From assembly GCA_027596195.1 (NCBI GenBank), contig JADGJG010000526.1, positions 1 to 17,216 of the forward strand: a DNA stretch of 17,216 nt, in the 5' to 3' direction. Positions 1-9,522 of this stretch are shown piece after piece; within the stretch, counting starts at the first letter, position 1; every line of letters starts with the position of its first letter. The position numbers and the translations under genes are program-made. Under the pieces are notes generated by a model. That model saw nothing but the letters and a program-made list of their open reading frames with translations. It was not told the DNA's origin and searched no databases. Source of the DNA: Podochytrium sp. JEL0797. Taxonomy: Eukaryota > Chytridiomycota > Chytridiomycetes > Chytridiales > Chytriomycetaceae.

Positions 1-1140
1 GAACTCAACCGTTGTGCCACCAAACACTTCCAACATCACAATTCTCACTATTGTGGACTTTTTATGGTCCAGGCTGTCTCTTCCATTAACAAAGAACACA
101 TGACTTTAAGCATGTCCAATTCCACAAATGGGGAACATGTGAAATTCGCGTCAAAACGTACTCAACCGTCATGCCACACACAAACGTCACATGTTGGACA
201 AAAAGCATGCAGGCCACATGCCTTGATCATTTTTTTATCTTTCGGAAAGAAAACACTCGTCTTATAACTTGAGACCCAGTGTTTATCCGATGTCCACCAA
301 CTGTCGCAAGCTCTCTTCTAAGAAGAAGTTGGTTTTTTGCTCAGCATCAGCTCCCAAGATTCCGTTCCCGAGCCCTCGTCTGGGCTTGACGACTCGACGC
401 GCTTGTACAACCTACGCTCCAACGCGTCTTCCGCGCCCACTCCAGCTGTCGCGCTCCCTCCTACGGCAGCTACCAGCATTCCCACGCAACAAACTCCCCT
501 TGTCAACTAAAATTTGCACATGTCATCCATATACCATCTCAAACGCTCCCAACCTGAATATTGGAAGCATGTCAATATACTGGGTGAGTTGTGCAGCGAG
601 CGGGACGAGCCAGGGGACCATGTTGCGCCAGACGCCATTCCGCGGCTCTTTTACGCAGCAGCTCGTAGCGCAAGCAGCGTGACAACGAGCGGATAGCGGA
701 GAATAGCGAAGCGACCGCGTAGCGTAAGCAGCGTGACAATGTGCGGATAGGTGAGTTTGTGTTCAGGATTGTTGGGTTTGATTTGATCGTGCGATTCTAG
801 AGATGCTCTCAAAGTTGATTGAGGAAAAGCACGTGCATGTGTCGCGCGTGGTGTATGATGAGGAGGATGGTGGGGGGGGGTGGAAGAGGGACCGGAGTTG
901 TGGGTTGCATGGAGGAGATGGAGTGCGATTATGGCGTAATTGCATGCCTCCAGATGCGACAGAGACAAACACACTTTGAGGCGTGATGCTCGGACAACGC
1001 GCAACCAAGGTATATTCAAATAAGCGTCATGGGGGTATTCTGATTGATGGAGTCCGAATATCGCGTAAGTGCATACTCTGGATTCAACCGAGACATCACC
1101 CGGGTGCTGCCTTGGATTTTCCTATTCAATTTAATATGAA
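1..1140. other. Gene-poor region downstream of the NACHT-WD40 gene
   Basis: I found no convincing gene here. Open frames exist on both strands, but they are short, biased in composition and lack recognisable motifs. The stretch from about 320 to 508 on the plus strand reads as a Ser/Pro/Thr-rich segment containing the word LYNLRSN, open between two stops with no start codon. It could be the worn end of an old gene or transposon, but this is too weak to call. An 18-base word at 3-20 recurs at 160-177 with two mismatches. A pair of 32-base repeats lies at 665-750 and a run of nine G at 872-880. CpG is common here, especially at 590-760, unlike the gene that follows. Confidence 0.5.
665..750. 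repeat. Pair of diverged 32-base direct repeats
   Basis: Copies lie at 665-696 and 719-750 and differ at three positions. Both begin GTAGCG and end GCGGATAG. The 22-base spacer also carries TAGCG words, so the stretch looks like a decayed tandem array. Read on the minus strand, each copy gives a similar 10- to 11-residue phrase (YPLVVTLLALR and YPHIVTLLTLR), which explains the long minus-strand open frame here without requiring a gene. It may be one occurrence of a dispersed genomic repeat; that is inference. Confidence 0.75.
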
Positions 1141-4100
1141 TCATTCATTCAATGTCAATGAAAACACTCCACTGGATACTGTCCAATAGCAAACATTGCC
1201 AACTGTTCTCCCCATTTCAAACTCTCCCCCATAAACACAAAATATGCCAACATCAACACCATTCCTCTCCTGAACAATCCAATTGTCCTTGACCTTCAAA
1301 AGAGACTGGCATTTGTTGGCTTGAGCCAAAACACTGTCAAATGAAACAGCTTCTTGTTTGAATGTTTCCAAGCAGTCCCTTATTGCAACAGACCACAATT
1401 TGACTGTTCCATCTCTTGAAGCTGACACAAGACTTGCACCATCCAAGCTCATTGCAACCTGAACTACCCACTCTGCATGTCCCTGAAACATTGAGATGCA
1501 TGCTCCACCCAAAACAGACCACAACCTGATGGAGTGATCATCTGATCCAGACACCACAGTCAACCCATCCAGAGACAAGGCAACAGAATTCACACTTCCT
1601 GTGTGGCCATCCAATGTGCAGACACACTTTCCATCCACCCCTGACCACACTCTGGCCTTTCCATCAATGGATGCAGACACTACCACTGCTCCATCAAATG
1701 ACATATCCACTGCCAAAACACCCTTTTGACCAGCAGAATATGTATGGAGACACTTTGCAGATGAAGCAGACCACAACTTGACAGACCCATCAAGGGATCC
1801 AGACACAACCATAGTGCCGTCAAAAGAGAGAGCCACTGAAGTAACCCAGCTGGTGTGTCCAACAAGTATCTGCACACACTCTCCAGTGGAAGTGGACCAA
1901 AGCTTGACAGTCTTGTCAAAAGATCCAGAGGCAACACTGGAACCATCCAAAGAAATGGCAGACTCGTACACCAACTCAGAATGGAATTGGGAATCCCCAC
2001 CCCCAGTTGAGACATCCCAAATCTTGACAGTCTTGTCAAAAGATCCAGAAACAACAGTTGAACCATCCTCAGAGCAGAGAGCAATTGCTGACACCCAATT
2101 CATGTGGCCAGCAAATGTGTTCATGCACTCCCCACTTTCTGTGAACCAGACCTTGATTGACTGGTCATAGGACCCAGTTACAACTTTCCCACCATCTCGA
2201 CTGAGTGCAACAGACTTGACTGGCCCACCATGACCACTGAATGTATGCAGGCACCTTCCGTCCACCACAGACCACAACTTGGCTTTACTATCCAATGACC
2301 CAGAGACAACAGTTGAACCATCATAAGATACATCCACACCCTTAACTTGCTGAGTGTGGCCTTCCAATGTTTTGAAACACTTCCCATCCTTCACAGACCA
2401 GACCCTGACAGTCCTATCATCTGAACCAGAGGCAACAGTCTTTCCATCACCAGAAATGGCCACAGATGTCACAGCTCCAGTGTGACCAACAAATGTTGCC
2501 ACACATCTTCCATCCAACACAGCCCAAACCCTGACAGTCTCATCATCACTCCCAGACACCACAGTCTCCCCATTTGAAGCCATCACAACTGAATTCACAA
2601 AGCTAGTGTGACCACAAAGGGTTGCTGTGGAAACTCCTTTCAAAACTGACCACACCTTGACAGTGTGATCACGTGATCCAGACACCACCATTCTTCCATC
2701 CAAGGACAGTGCCACAGAGCAAACATCCTCTGTGTGGCCCTCCAGTGTGCCTGTACACTCTCCATTGGCAACAGACCACACCTTGATGGATCCATCCTCA
2801 CAGCCAGACACCACTGTTTGGCCATTGGAGCTAGCAGCCACTGAGATAACGTTTTGAGTGTGACCAGAGAGAGTGAGAGGGCCCCAAGTAGAAGTGGATC
2901 CAATCACCAGTTTGGCTGGAGCAAGGTGGTTGTACTTTTTGAAGTATTCAGTGCCATGGGGAACTGCAACCAAAGCATGGTTGTACACTTGGAGGGGGTT
3001 CAAAAGGAGTTGGGGTCTGAAGTTATAGGCCACTGACTTGAGGTCTTGCAGAATGGACTTGATGAAGGTGGCAGAGGGAGACTCCACAGCTTCCAAACAG
3101 GTGTTGACCAATCCAACCACTCTGAAAACATCATTGATCTTGTTGAGGAGGAGAAGAGCTTCCAAGTAGAAGGGCAACTTGGAGGAGCAGAAGTCTTGAA
3201 GGGCAGTGAGAAGGGTGTCTTGGTGGTCAGGATTTTGGAGGAAGGAGTCTGCAAAGTGGTCAGCCCAGTAGCTGACAGTGTAGGAGAGAAGCTCAGACAT
3301 GGTGTCAGAGGGCCAACTGGGGGAATCTTCAGATACACTGAGGCCAGCCATGTTCTGGGAAAGGCCACTGACAGAAGAATCAGAGTTGAGGAAAGCTAAG
3401 GAGGCCAAGGCCAAGTCCAAGGAGGCCATGTTCAAGTCAATCTGGAGAAGTTGAGAAGACTGGTTGTGGCAACAGAAGATGGCCTTAGACTTGGAAGGAC
3501 ATTGTACCATAGAATTGCAACTGGTGTGGCACTTGATGCACTTGAGGTATTCAGTCACAGTCTTGTGGATGAAGGAGATCTTTCCACTGGCATCACACTT
3601 CCAGAGGGACTGGATGCTTGCCAGGCTCTCCTCAACATCATAGTCATCTAGGTCCTCATGTCCCAACACAGCAAGCTGTCCACTGGATTCAGCAGAGATT
3701 GGCACCTTGGCCACCAACAAGAGTCCAACAGAAATCTTGAGCAGAGAAGCTCGCTCATCCATGGAATCCTCCGTATGGCAGGCTTTCTGCAAAGCTCTGC
3801 AGTACAAAGCATTGAGGTCTAGAACAGCAGCAGACTGCTCCAGCTGGACAATCAAAGCCTCATCTGCTTCATTCCCACCCACTGCAGTCTTCAAAAAAAA
3901 GGCTTTCACACCCTTGAGCAAAAACTTCTTCTGGGACCCTTCTGAGACATTGAACTTTCCAACATCAGCAGCAGAAACATCCCCCAGCACCAGAACAATC
4001 CAGATAAACAGACCATTGGAAGCTTCAGACAGTTGGTTGGCCAGAAGTTGGAGCCTGGCCTTGTTGACTGCAGGCAGCATGGCAGAGAGACGGTCTTGGG

Positions 4101-6138
4101 TGAAAGTCAGGATATCTTTCTTGTTGCCTGCAGAGTCAACATCAAACTCTTGGATCTTGTACTGGCTCTGGCCCTTGGAGGTGGGCACAACATTTGGTCG
4201 GCTTGTCACAAGCAGGTGGACAGGGCCATGGAGAGACTGGAAGGCTTCCAAGACAAGGTTGATATGTTCTTGGGGGTCCACAAGCTCATCCAAAGCATCA
4301 ATGAGAATGGTGACAGGTCTTTCTTGAGGCCAAGCTTGCAGTGGGGTGATGAGGAAGATGTCCAGGAGAGTCTTGACCTTGGGTTGGACCATGTCCTTGA
4401 ACTTGGAGTCCAGAAGGGACTGGATGAGACTGGAACAGAACTTGGGTTCAAACAGGGCCAGCTGGATTCAAACAGATGGAATGTCAGTCAATCATGGAAT
4501 CAAAAAGTAGATGAAAATATTTACCTCATAAGCCAGAGTCTGAATAACAACAGAAATACTGTCTCTCTCCTTGTTGTCATGTTGACAAAAAAAGGCTGCC
4601 CCCAGCAATTTCTTGCTCTTCAAGACAGCAGCAACACAACCAGCAAGTACAGACTTCCCAGTCCCTGCCTCTCCACGCAACCAAAAAATGTGCTCCTCTT
4701 GAGCAGGATCCAAAAGAGAAGCACTCAGTTGATCAATCATCCATCCACGAGTGTTGGGGTTGCGGCGATCACAGAGAGCCAAAATGTCTTGAGAACTGTG
4801 GACACGAGTGAACTTGCAGAGGCCTCTGAGAGTGCTGATATCAGACTTGGGTTGATGGACAGCAACTGCAGTGAGAAGTTGCTTGATTTCCACCACATCT
4901 TGATGTGTTTCAGAAGTGGTTTGTTCAATCTGGACCACATTAGAGGCAATAAAAACTGTGATCTCCAAGAGTCCATCATCCTTGACATGTTGGAGGGCTT
5001 GCTGAGCAGAGGTGAGACGGGAGTTGATGGCATCCAAGATTTTGGTGTCAGAACCAAAGAACAGAGACTTGGCTTGGGCAGCTGAAAATAAGATTGGTGT
5101 CAGAACACAAGACAGGTGACAAGCAGGGAAACCAAATCACATACCAGTGTTGTGTTTCTCATCCAAATGATCCAAATACAACTTCACAGCATCCACCAAG
5201 CAACCCATGTAACTGTCAAGACTGTCTTTGAAGAGCAGCTGAGTGTCCTTGGGGATTCCAGTCACTTGCAAGGACAAAACGCGGCCAATCTCTTTGGAGG
5301 CCTTGACAACATGCTCGACCAAAGTTTGGAAGCTCTGGTCCACCTCAGAATAGGTTTTGGCCATCTTTATGAATGGTTGGTCAAAACCCATGTTTGTTGG
5401 AGACTAGAAATTTACCTTGTATCCAGCAGATACCACAAACCAAGCAACCTTCAGGATGGGATGACTCTGTGAGTTTGAAAAAGTTGGCTTCAGTCACTTA
5501 TTTAAGGTATGCAAAAGTGAAATCAAGCAGAAAACTCACATCAGCAATGCTGTCAAACACACCAACCACATTGTCAACCACATCCAGAATAGCTTTAGAT
5601 TTGGCTTCATCAAAACTTTCGGCAGATTTGACCTTGGTCAAAAAGGAGGTCATGTTCTCCTTGAAGCAGGTGAAAGTCTCAGAAGTTTCCTCAAACTGCT
5701 GGAAGGCTTGTGCAGCAGTGACTGAGTCAGGGACAAGGGCTTCCATCATTTGTTTGGTGAGGAGAGTCAACTTAGCCATCTGGTCTTGGTCAATCAAGGC
5801 ACCCACTGAGTTTTTTGGAGTCAGATCCTTTGTGAAGTGTTCAAATCAACAAAAATGAAAACTCACAAGTGTTTGCTGGGGCAACAACTGATGGAACAGC
5901 ACTGGTGGAGTTGGGACCTGGCTTGGTGCCTGCCATTTCAAATGAAAATAGTTGGTGAGTTTGTCAAAGTAGAATAATGAATTCCTCTCTTACCAAGATT
6001 TGTGGATCCCACACTGGTTGGCTTGGAACAAGAAGGCTGGTCAGCAAAGAAAAACAACACCCATCACAGTAAATCACTCACCACAATCGTGACCGATGCT
6101 GGAATCAAATCAGGAGTAGATTCTGGCTTGAGAGTCAT
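1141..6138 (-). CDS. NACHT-WD40 STAND receptor-like protein, eight exons
   Basis: Exons, in minus-strand order, are 6138-6082, 6036-5994, 5929-5867, 5805-5540, 5466-5416, 5364-5145, 5081-4525 and 4461-1141. All phases agree and give 1525 residues. Residues 1 to about 235 match the helical N-terminus typical of fungal STAND proteins (a HPILKVAWFVVSAGYK-like segment, then a D..F..LVEHVVKA-type helix). NACHT follows: Walker A GEAGTGKS at 370-377 and Walker B ILIDALDEL at 471-479. A winged-helix/helical linker with FIHKTVTEYL comes next. Twelve WD40 repeats span about 948-1453, the eighth and tenth lacking the GH motif. Such proteins are ATP-driven switches in non-self recognition or cell death; the ligand is unknown. 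The start at 6138 has a strong CCCACCATG context. An alternative start at 6250 could splice in frame through a 43-base intron (donor GTGAGC, acceptor CTCAAG). The gene is intact, but almost free of CpG. Confidence 0.88.
1361..2875 (-). repeat. WD40 repeat array, 12 units of about 42 codons
   Basis: Twelve WD40 units encode a C-terminal propeller region with the typical GHT..V.SVA.S.DG..VVSGS.D.TVKVWS pattern. The units are clearly related, but most are not near-identical in DNA. Runs of about 26 identical bases occur, for example around 1903-1930 and 2023-2050. Units eight and ten have lost the GH dipeptide. This differs from the almost identical repeats of some Podospora NWD genes, so recent homogenisation is not evident over the whole array. 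Confidence 0.85.
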
Positions 6139-6940
6139 GGTGGGCTCTGTTGGGTTGTGATGAGCTCACATTCAAAGAGGGACTCCAAGAAAGAATCCAA
6201 CCTGAGGGCTTTTTAAGGCATAACTTCGCAAGAAAGGAAAGCTTGGCCATTGTTGGGGAAGATATCTGTTGAATAAAAGGCCTGTGAGTCAAGAAGAAAT
6301 AAAGGGGAGGAGGGGGGGTGGGAGGGGATTTAGGGGTAAAATCTTCCAGGTCTTTGAAACCGAGGGCAGTCAGAGTCTCATTCAGTTGAATTTGTAAAGT
6401 GATTTGTGGTGCGGCACTGTCCACCTGCTGCGATTCGATCCGAGGTCATGCGGTGTTGACGTAAATTGGCTCTGACCCAGCTTTGACCGCCATCCAAATC
6501 CGACGGCTTATTTGGCGCAACTGATCATTGATTAAGGGAGTTTGCGATCCGAGAGACTGGATTTACGCGAGAACGCAGATCGGCAGACTGGTGGGGAAGG
6601 CTTCGGTCCTCGACTCACAATTCACGGGTGTGATCTCGAATGTCTTTCAGGAAAGAGCGTCTGTGTGTGGTATGGCATTAGATGCGTGTACATGAGTTTC
6701 AATAAAGCGGAGTGGATGATGCAGCCGAGCGACGGAAGGTGAGCCGGGAGATACTGACCCAATTTCGAAAGAGATTGTGGAAGCGGCCCGAATGGAGATT
6801 AAATTCAAAAATCAAGTCCACCGGTGCATCTCGTTACCAATTATAACAGGTTTTGTTTTTCTTTTCTTACTCAAATGATTAATCCTTGGATTCGATGATC
6901 TCGGAATTGAAAAGATTTTCAATGATTTCCAACCGCGAGC
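6139..6940. other. Intergenic and upstream region of the NACHT-WD40 gene
   Basis: About 800 bases lie between the receptor start and the next plus-strand candidate. Immediately upstream of the receptor is an alternative ATG (6250-6248) in good context, then a strand-biased C/G tract. CpG density returns to the window norm past about 6410. On the plus strand an AATAAA at 6701-6706 followed by GCGG resembles the 3' signals of other plus-strand genes here, hinting at a short transcript ending near 6720. No open frame before it looks like a protein, and I see no tRNA or other RNA gene. Confidence 0.45.
6303..6338 (-). promoter_or_regulatory. Pyrimidine tract upstream of the NACHT-WD40 gene
   Basis: On the gene's strand this is a run of C-blocks separated by T or A; the plus strand carries G4, G7, G3, G4 and G4 runs. 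It lies roughly 165 to 200 bases upstream of the chosen start. Pyrimidine-rich stretches near transcription starts are common in fungi, so it may mark the core promoter or the 5' untranslated region. The plus strand could also form a G-quadruplex. Position and composition are the only evidence. Confidence 0.35.
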
Positions 6941-7279
6941 ATGCTTTCCCGGCTGCTGCTCCGACAGCCATTGTCTCCCATCACTATATCATCTGCATTT
7001 TTATTGATTTATTTCCGACGCACTTATATCACAACCGAGCCGTTTCACGCAACTCCACCACCTTTACCTCCTCACAAGCCAACACAACTTCCCTCACCAA
7101 CCCCGTCACTTGCTCCTTCGCGTGCAAACAAATCCTCAGTCGTTCGGCACCTTTGGCAACGGTGGGGGATCGAATCGGACGCACGTCGTATCCTTTCGAT
7201 TGGAGGCGAATGCAGACGCGGGAACATTCCTTGTTTCCTGTGCGGCTATGATATTAAGGAGGGAGGAAGGCAATTCTAG
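6941..7279 (+). CDS. Possible small gene with a mitochondrial-type N-terminus
   Basis: This open frame of 112 codons starts MLSRLLLRQ, followed by hydroxylated, hydrophobic and Arg residues and no acidic residue for about 30 positions. That is the composition of a mitochondrial presequence. A Pro-rich stretch and a basic segment (SVVRHLWQRWG) follow. It has no family I recognise. Downstream, other frames stay open to about 7440, where AATAAA (7434-7439) overlaps a possible stop. The true gene may therefore have further exons or a frame change that I cannot place; one frame gives a Gly-rich KAILGGAGGKPGTMM segment around 7268-7310. It lies close upstream of the EEF2KMT gene on the same strand. 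It may also be non-coding. Confidence 0.3.
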   Translation: MLSRLLLRQPLSPITISSAFLLIYFRRTYITTEPFHATPPPLPPHKPTQLPSPTPSLAPSRANKSSVVRHLWQRWGIESDARRILSIGGECRRGNIPCFLCGYDIKEGGRQF

Positions 7280-7433
7280 GAGGAGCGGGGGGCAAACCTG
7301 GAACGATGATGGCTTGCATCGCGGAGTGAGAATCGATTGCTTCGATTCCAGGTGGCATAGTCTTGAGTTGGAGTCGGAAATGATGGATGATTTGATGCAG
7401 TTTGGATTGGAGCTGTTTCCGCAATGGATGAGA

Positions 7434-7439
7434 AATAAA
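7434..7439 (+). terminator. Polyadenylation signal AATAAA
   Basis: This canonical hexamer lies 18 bases before the EEF2KMT start. It would serve the preceding candidate gene, as other plus-strand genes here end on the same hexamer. If it is functional, the two transcripts are nearly back to back. Confidence 0.4.
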
Positions 7440-7456
7440 TATCGCGTTTTCGCTAG

Positions 7457-8472
7457 ATGCCTCCCCCGGCTCGGACGTTGGCCTCCCTCCACCGCCTCAC
7501 CCGCCAATACCTCCAATGCACACCCATGATCTCGTTCAACTTTGGTCCCCTCTGCAACAACCTCACCTCAGAGATTCAAACCCACATCATCGCCGCAACG
7601 GCCCACCACCCAATCGCTCTCAAGTTCCCGCCTCCCAGAAGCTACACGGCCAAGTTTCTCAAGCAATTCATTGCTCGCATCGAGGCGCAGAAGCCTGTGG
7701 GTGAAGACGATACGATCGGAGTTTGCACCGAAAATCTACATGGAGTACATTATGAGCAAAGTGGACAACGATTCAGGCCTAGCCTATCGATCATACTCCA
7801 TGAACAACGATTCGGAAGCCGATACCGCCACATTCGTAACCTTGTCCGAAACGCCTCACAAGATTTCCAACGGAACAACCAGGTTGAGAACGTGGCCGGC
7901 AGCCCTAAGTCTCGTCTCCTACCTGATTTCTCAGAAGGGAGAGTGCATTCCTGCCAAGAAAGTCGTCGAACTGGGCTGCGGTGTGGGACTGGGCGGAATA
8001 TCCTGTGGAGTCCTGGGCGTTGCTTCCGCTGTCGAATTCACGGACGTGGATCCAATTGTTCTTGAAACAGTGTCCAAAAACTGCAACATCAACTTTGGGG
8101 AGCAATGGAACGGCGCAAGCGGGCACAGCGTCGATTTCAAAGTCAAACCTCTCGACTGGGAAGCCATCTCTGATTCAGACTTGGTCAACCACGTCAACTC
8201 TACTGCTGCCAATCTCATTGTAGCCTCCGACGTGGCCTACGACCCCGTGATTGTGCCCCCCTTCATTCGCGTCCTAAACGCTTTCCTGACTTTGGACAAT
8301 CCAAACGAACTTGGTAGCTACAACGCGCAGAGCCGAGAGCACGTGGGAACACTTCTTGAGTGAACTGAAGCGGCATGGTCTCGCGTTTGAGAAGCTCGAT
8401 TCTCCCGACTTGGGGTTGTATTACTTTGACGAGCCGAGTAGTGCTGATTTGTTGAGTATTTATAAAGCATAA
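7457..8472 (+). CDS. EEF2KMT: eEF2-lysine N-methyltransferase with two frame breaks
   Basis: This is a homologue of human EEF2KMT (FAM86) and yeast Efm3, which methylate one lysine of elongation factor 2 using S-adenosylmethionine. Frame 2 (7457 to about 7715) gives the family's N-terminal region with a PPPRSYTAKFLKQFIARIE segment. Frame 3 (about 7720-8310) gives the catalytic fold: TLSE, GTTRLRTWPAALSL, SAM motif I VVELGCGVGLGG, FTDVDP, PLDWE and LIVASDVAYDP. Frame 1 (about 8313-8472) gives the family's C-terminus, VATTRRAESTWEHFL onward, ending in TAA. Deleting one base near 7718 and one near 8314, each in a GG pair, would restore one frame. No normal intron explains the second break. The causes could be sequence error, real decay or recoding. 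Identity is secure; integrity is not. Confidence 0.85.
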
Positions 8473-8480
8473 ATGGGAGA

Positions 8481-8486
8481 AATAAA
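8481..8486 (+). terminator. Polyadenylation signal of the EEF2KMT gene
   Basis: AATAAA lies eight bases after the TAA that closes the C-terminal frame of EEF2KMT. It supports that downstream frame as the real gene end rather than the earlier stop near 8361. Confidence 0.6.
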
Positions 8487-8567
8487 GAAGCGATAATCTG
8501 GGCGTCGAATGAATCAGCGAATTAATAACAAAATTTCCCTCAAAGTCAATTCCGTCCCCGCCAAAAG

Positions 8568-9430
8568 ATGCTCAAGTTCGCTGTCATCACCAAGCGCCTC
8601 ATAATCGCACGAATTCGTGGACTGCAATCTCGAAACTCTAATTCATCCGTCGAGGAAGGCCACGCAGAAACCGAGCCACTCCTACTACCACCCTACCTGT
8701 CAAACTCAAATTCCTTCCCCCACGACGACACGAGCGATTGCTCCTCCCGCAAATGCTCGTGCTGTTGGGAACGAACCTCCACATCTTCTAACCCCTTAAT
8801 CCGAGCGTGTCGCGGCTGTCTCGATCCAGACCTTCAATTCATCCACCAACAATGCATTGACTGCTTTGTTTCGGCTCTGCCTCTGCCTCGACACACTCAA
8901 ATAGATTTCGCCAGTCAACATCAGTTTAAATGCACGAGATGTGGAGACCCATACATCGTGACCGTCGCACGCGTTCCAAGAATCGAGGTCATATTTCGCG
9001 ACAAATTCCTTGCTACAGCTTTCACCACGATGGTGTTATGTATTCTCGTACTGACAGTTTGCTGCATCACTTTGGTGTTGGAAAACTGGGGAACTGGAAA
9101 CCTGTTATTCGACCTCGACTTGGGTTTCATCCATATTGGCATGTCGATTGTGTTTTTCGCGGTTTTGATGCTTGGTGTTTATCATGCTTTGAATGCAATG
9201 ACGATTATGGTTATGTTTGATTTTGGTGCGTTGGTCGACCGTCCTTCCCTAGTATTTCAAGTTTCGCGTTTCTAACCGCTCTTGGCTCCTTTTTCTTACC
9301 AGCCAAAGGACACATGCGTCGTCATGTGGAGGGTATCCAACCGAATCAAATTGTTACCACTGCTTCAGAGTCTGGACGTTCTGGCGATGTCGGCCTCGAG
9401 GTCGAAACCGATGCTCAGGGTGTTGTTTAA
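8568..9430 (+). CDS. RING-CH (MARCH-like) two-pass membrane protein
   Basis: Two exons (8568-9225 and 9303-9430) give 261 residues. The 77-base intron has donor GTGCGT, a TCTAAC branch-type sequence and acceptor TTACCAG. Without splicing the frame stops at 9273-9275. The protein has an eight-ligand C4HC3 arrangement: C63/C66, C81/C84, H93/C96, C122/C125. This fits a RING-CH zinc finger, whose members act as membrane-bound E3 ubiquitin ligases. The third and fourth ligands are spaced C-x2-C rather than the usual C-x-C, and the gap to His is one residue longer, so it is a divergent version. Two membrane segments follow at about 147-171 and 187-214, then a polar tail. The N-terminus is basic, then Ser-rich. 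The zinc finger and tail would face the same side, probably the cytosol. The substrate is unknown. Confidence 0.8.
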
Positions 9431-9522
9431 AAAACAGAACGCGCATTTCCCGTGCGTTCCCAACCATTCCTCTTTTAATTTATATCTTCCCTTCCTTCTC
9501 CCTTTCTCTTTATCACTTCAAA

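Larger units (their letters stand above)
1141..6180. other. CpG-depleted domain coinciding with the NACHT-WD40 gene
   Basis: By eye I count only about two to three dozen CG dinucleotides in these 5 kb, with many 60-base lines having none. Flanking DNA often has three to nine per line (for example 7141-7200). Introns are depleted as well as exons, so codon choice alone does not explain it. TG and CA are abundant. The pattern fits long-term CpG methylation and deamination, or a different genomic origin. The boundaries fall close to the gene ends. Confidence 0.8.

Noticed and set aside
269..682. Plus-strand frame of 137 codons, and overlapping frames at 318-506 (minus) and 514-696 (plus)
   Set aside because: Three competing frames in one stretch, biased in composition and without motifs. 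A LYNLRSN word in another frame hinted at a transposon tail but is too short to claim.
651..1019. Long minus-strand open frame of 122 codons
   Set aside because: Much of it is produced by the 32-base repeats and low-complexity His/Pro codons; no domain, no supporting splice or poly(A) signals.
5806..5866. A 39-base version of this receptor intron ending at 5828
   Set aside because: It creates an immediate TGA; the CTCAG acceptor at 5806 keeps frame and phase.
6110..6424. Minus-strand frame upstream of the receptor as a separate protein
   Set aside because: It starts at GTG, runs through the C-rich tract and overlaps the receptor's first exon; more likely 5' untranslated region. Its part from 6250 is kept as an alternative first exon.
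6542..6742. Plus-strand frame of 66 codons before AATAAA at 6701
   Set aside because: It begins at TTG, extends past the poly(A) signal and has no protein-like features.
7136..7516. Minus-strand frame of 126 codons
   Set aside because: Antisense to the candidate gene and the EEF2KMT start; no recognisable motif.
8314..8332. 17- to 19-base GTAG...CAG(AG) segment as an ultra-short intron in EEF2KMT
   Set aside because: Removing 17 bases gives the wrong frame. Removing 19 deletes VATTRR, which matches the conserved family C-terminus.
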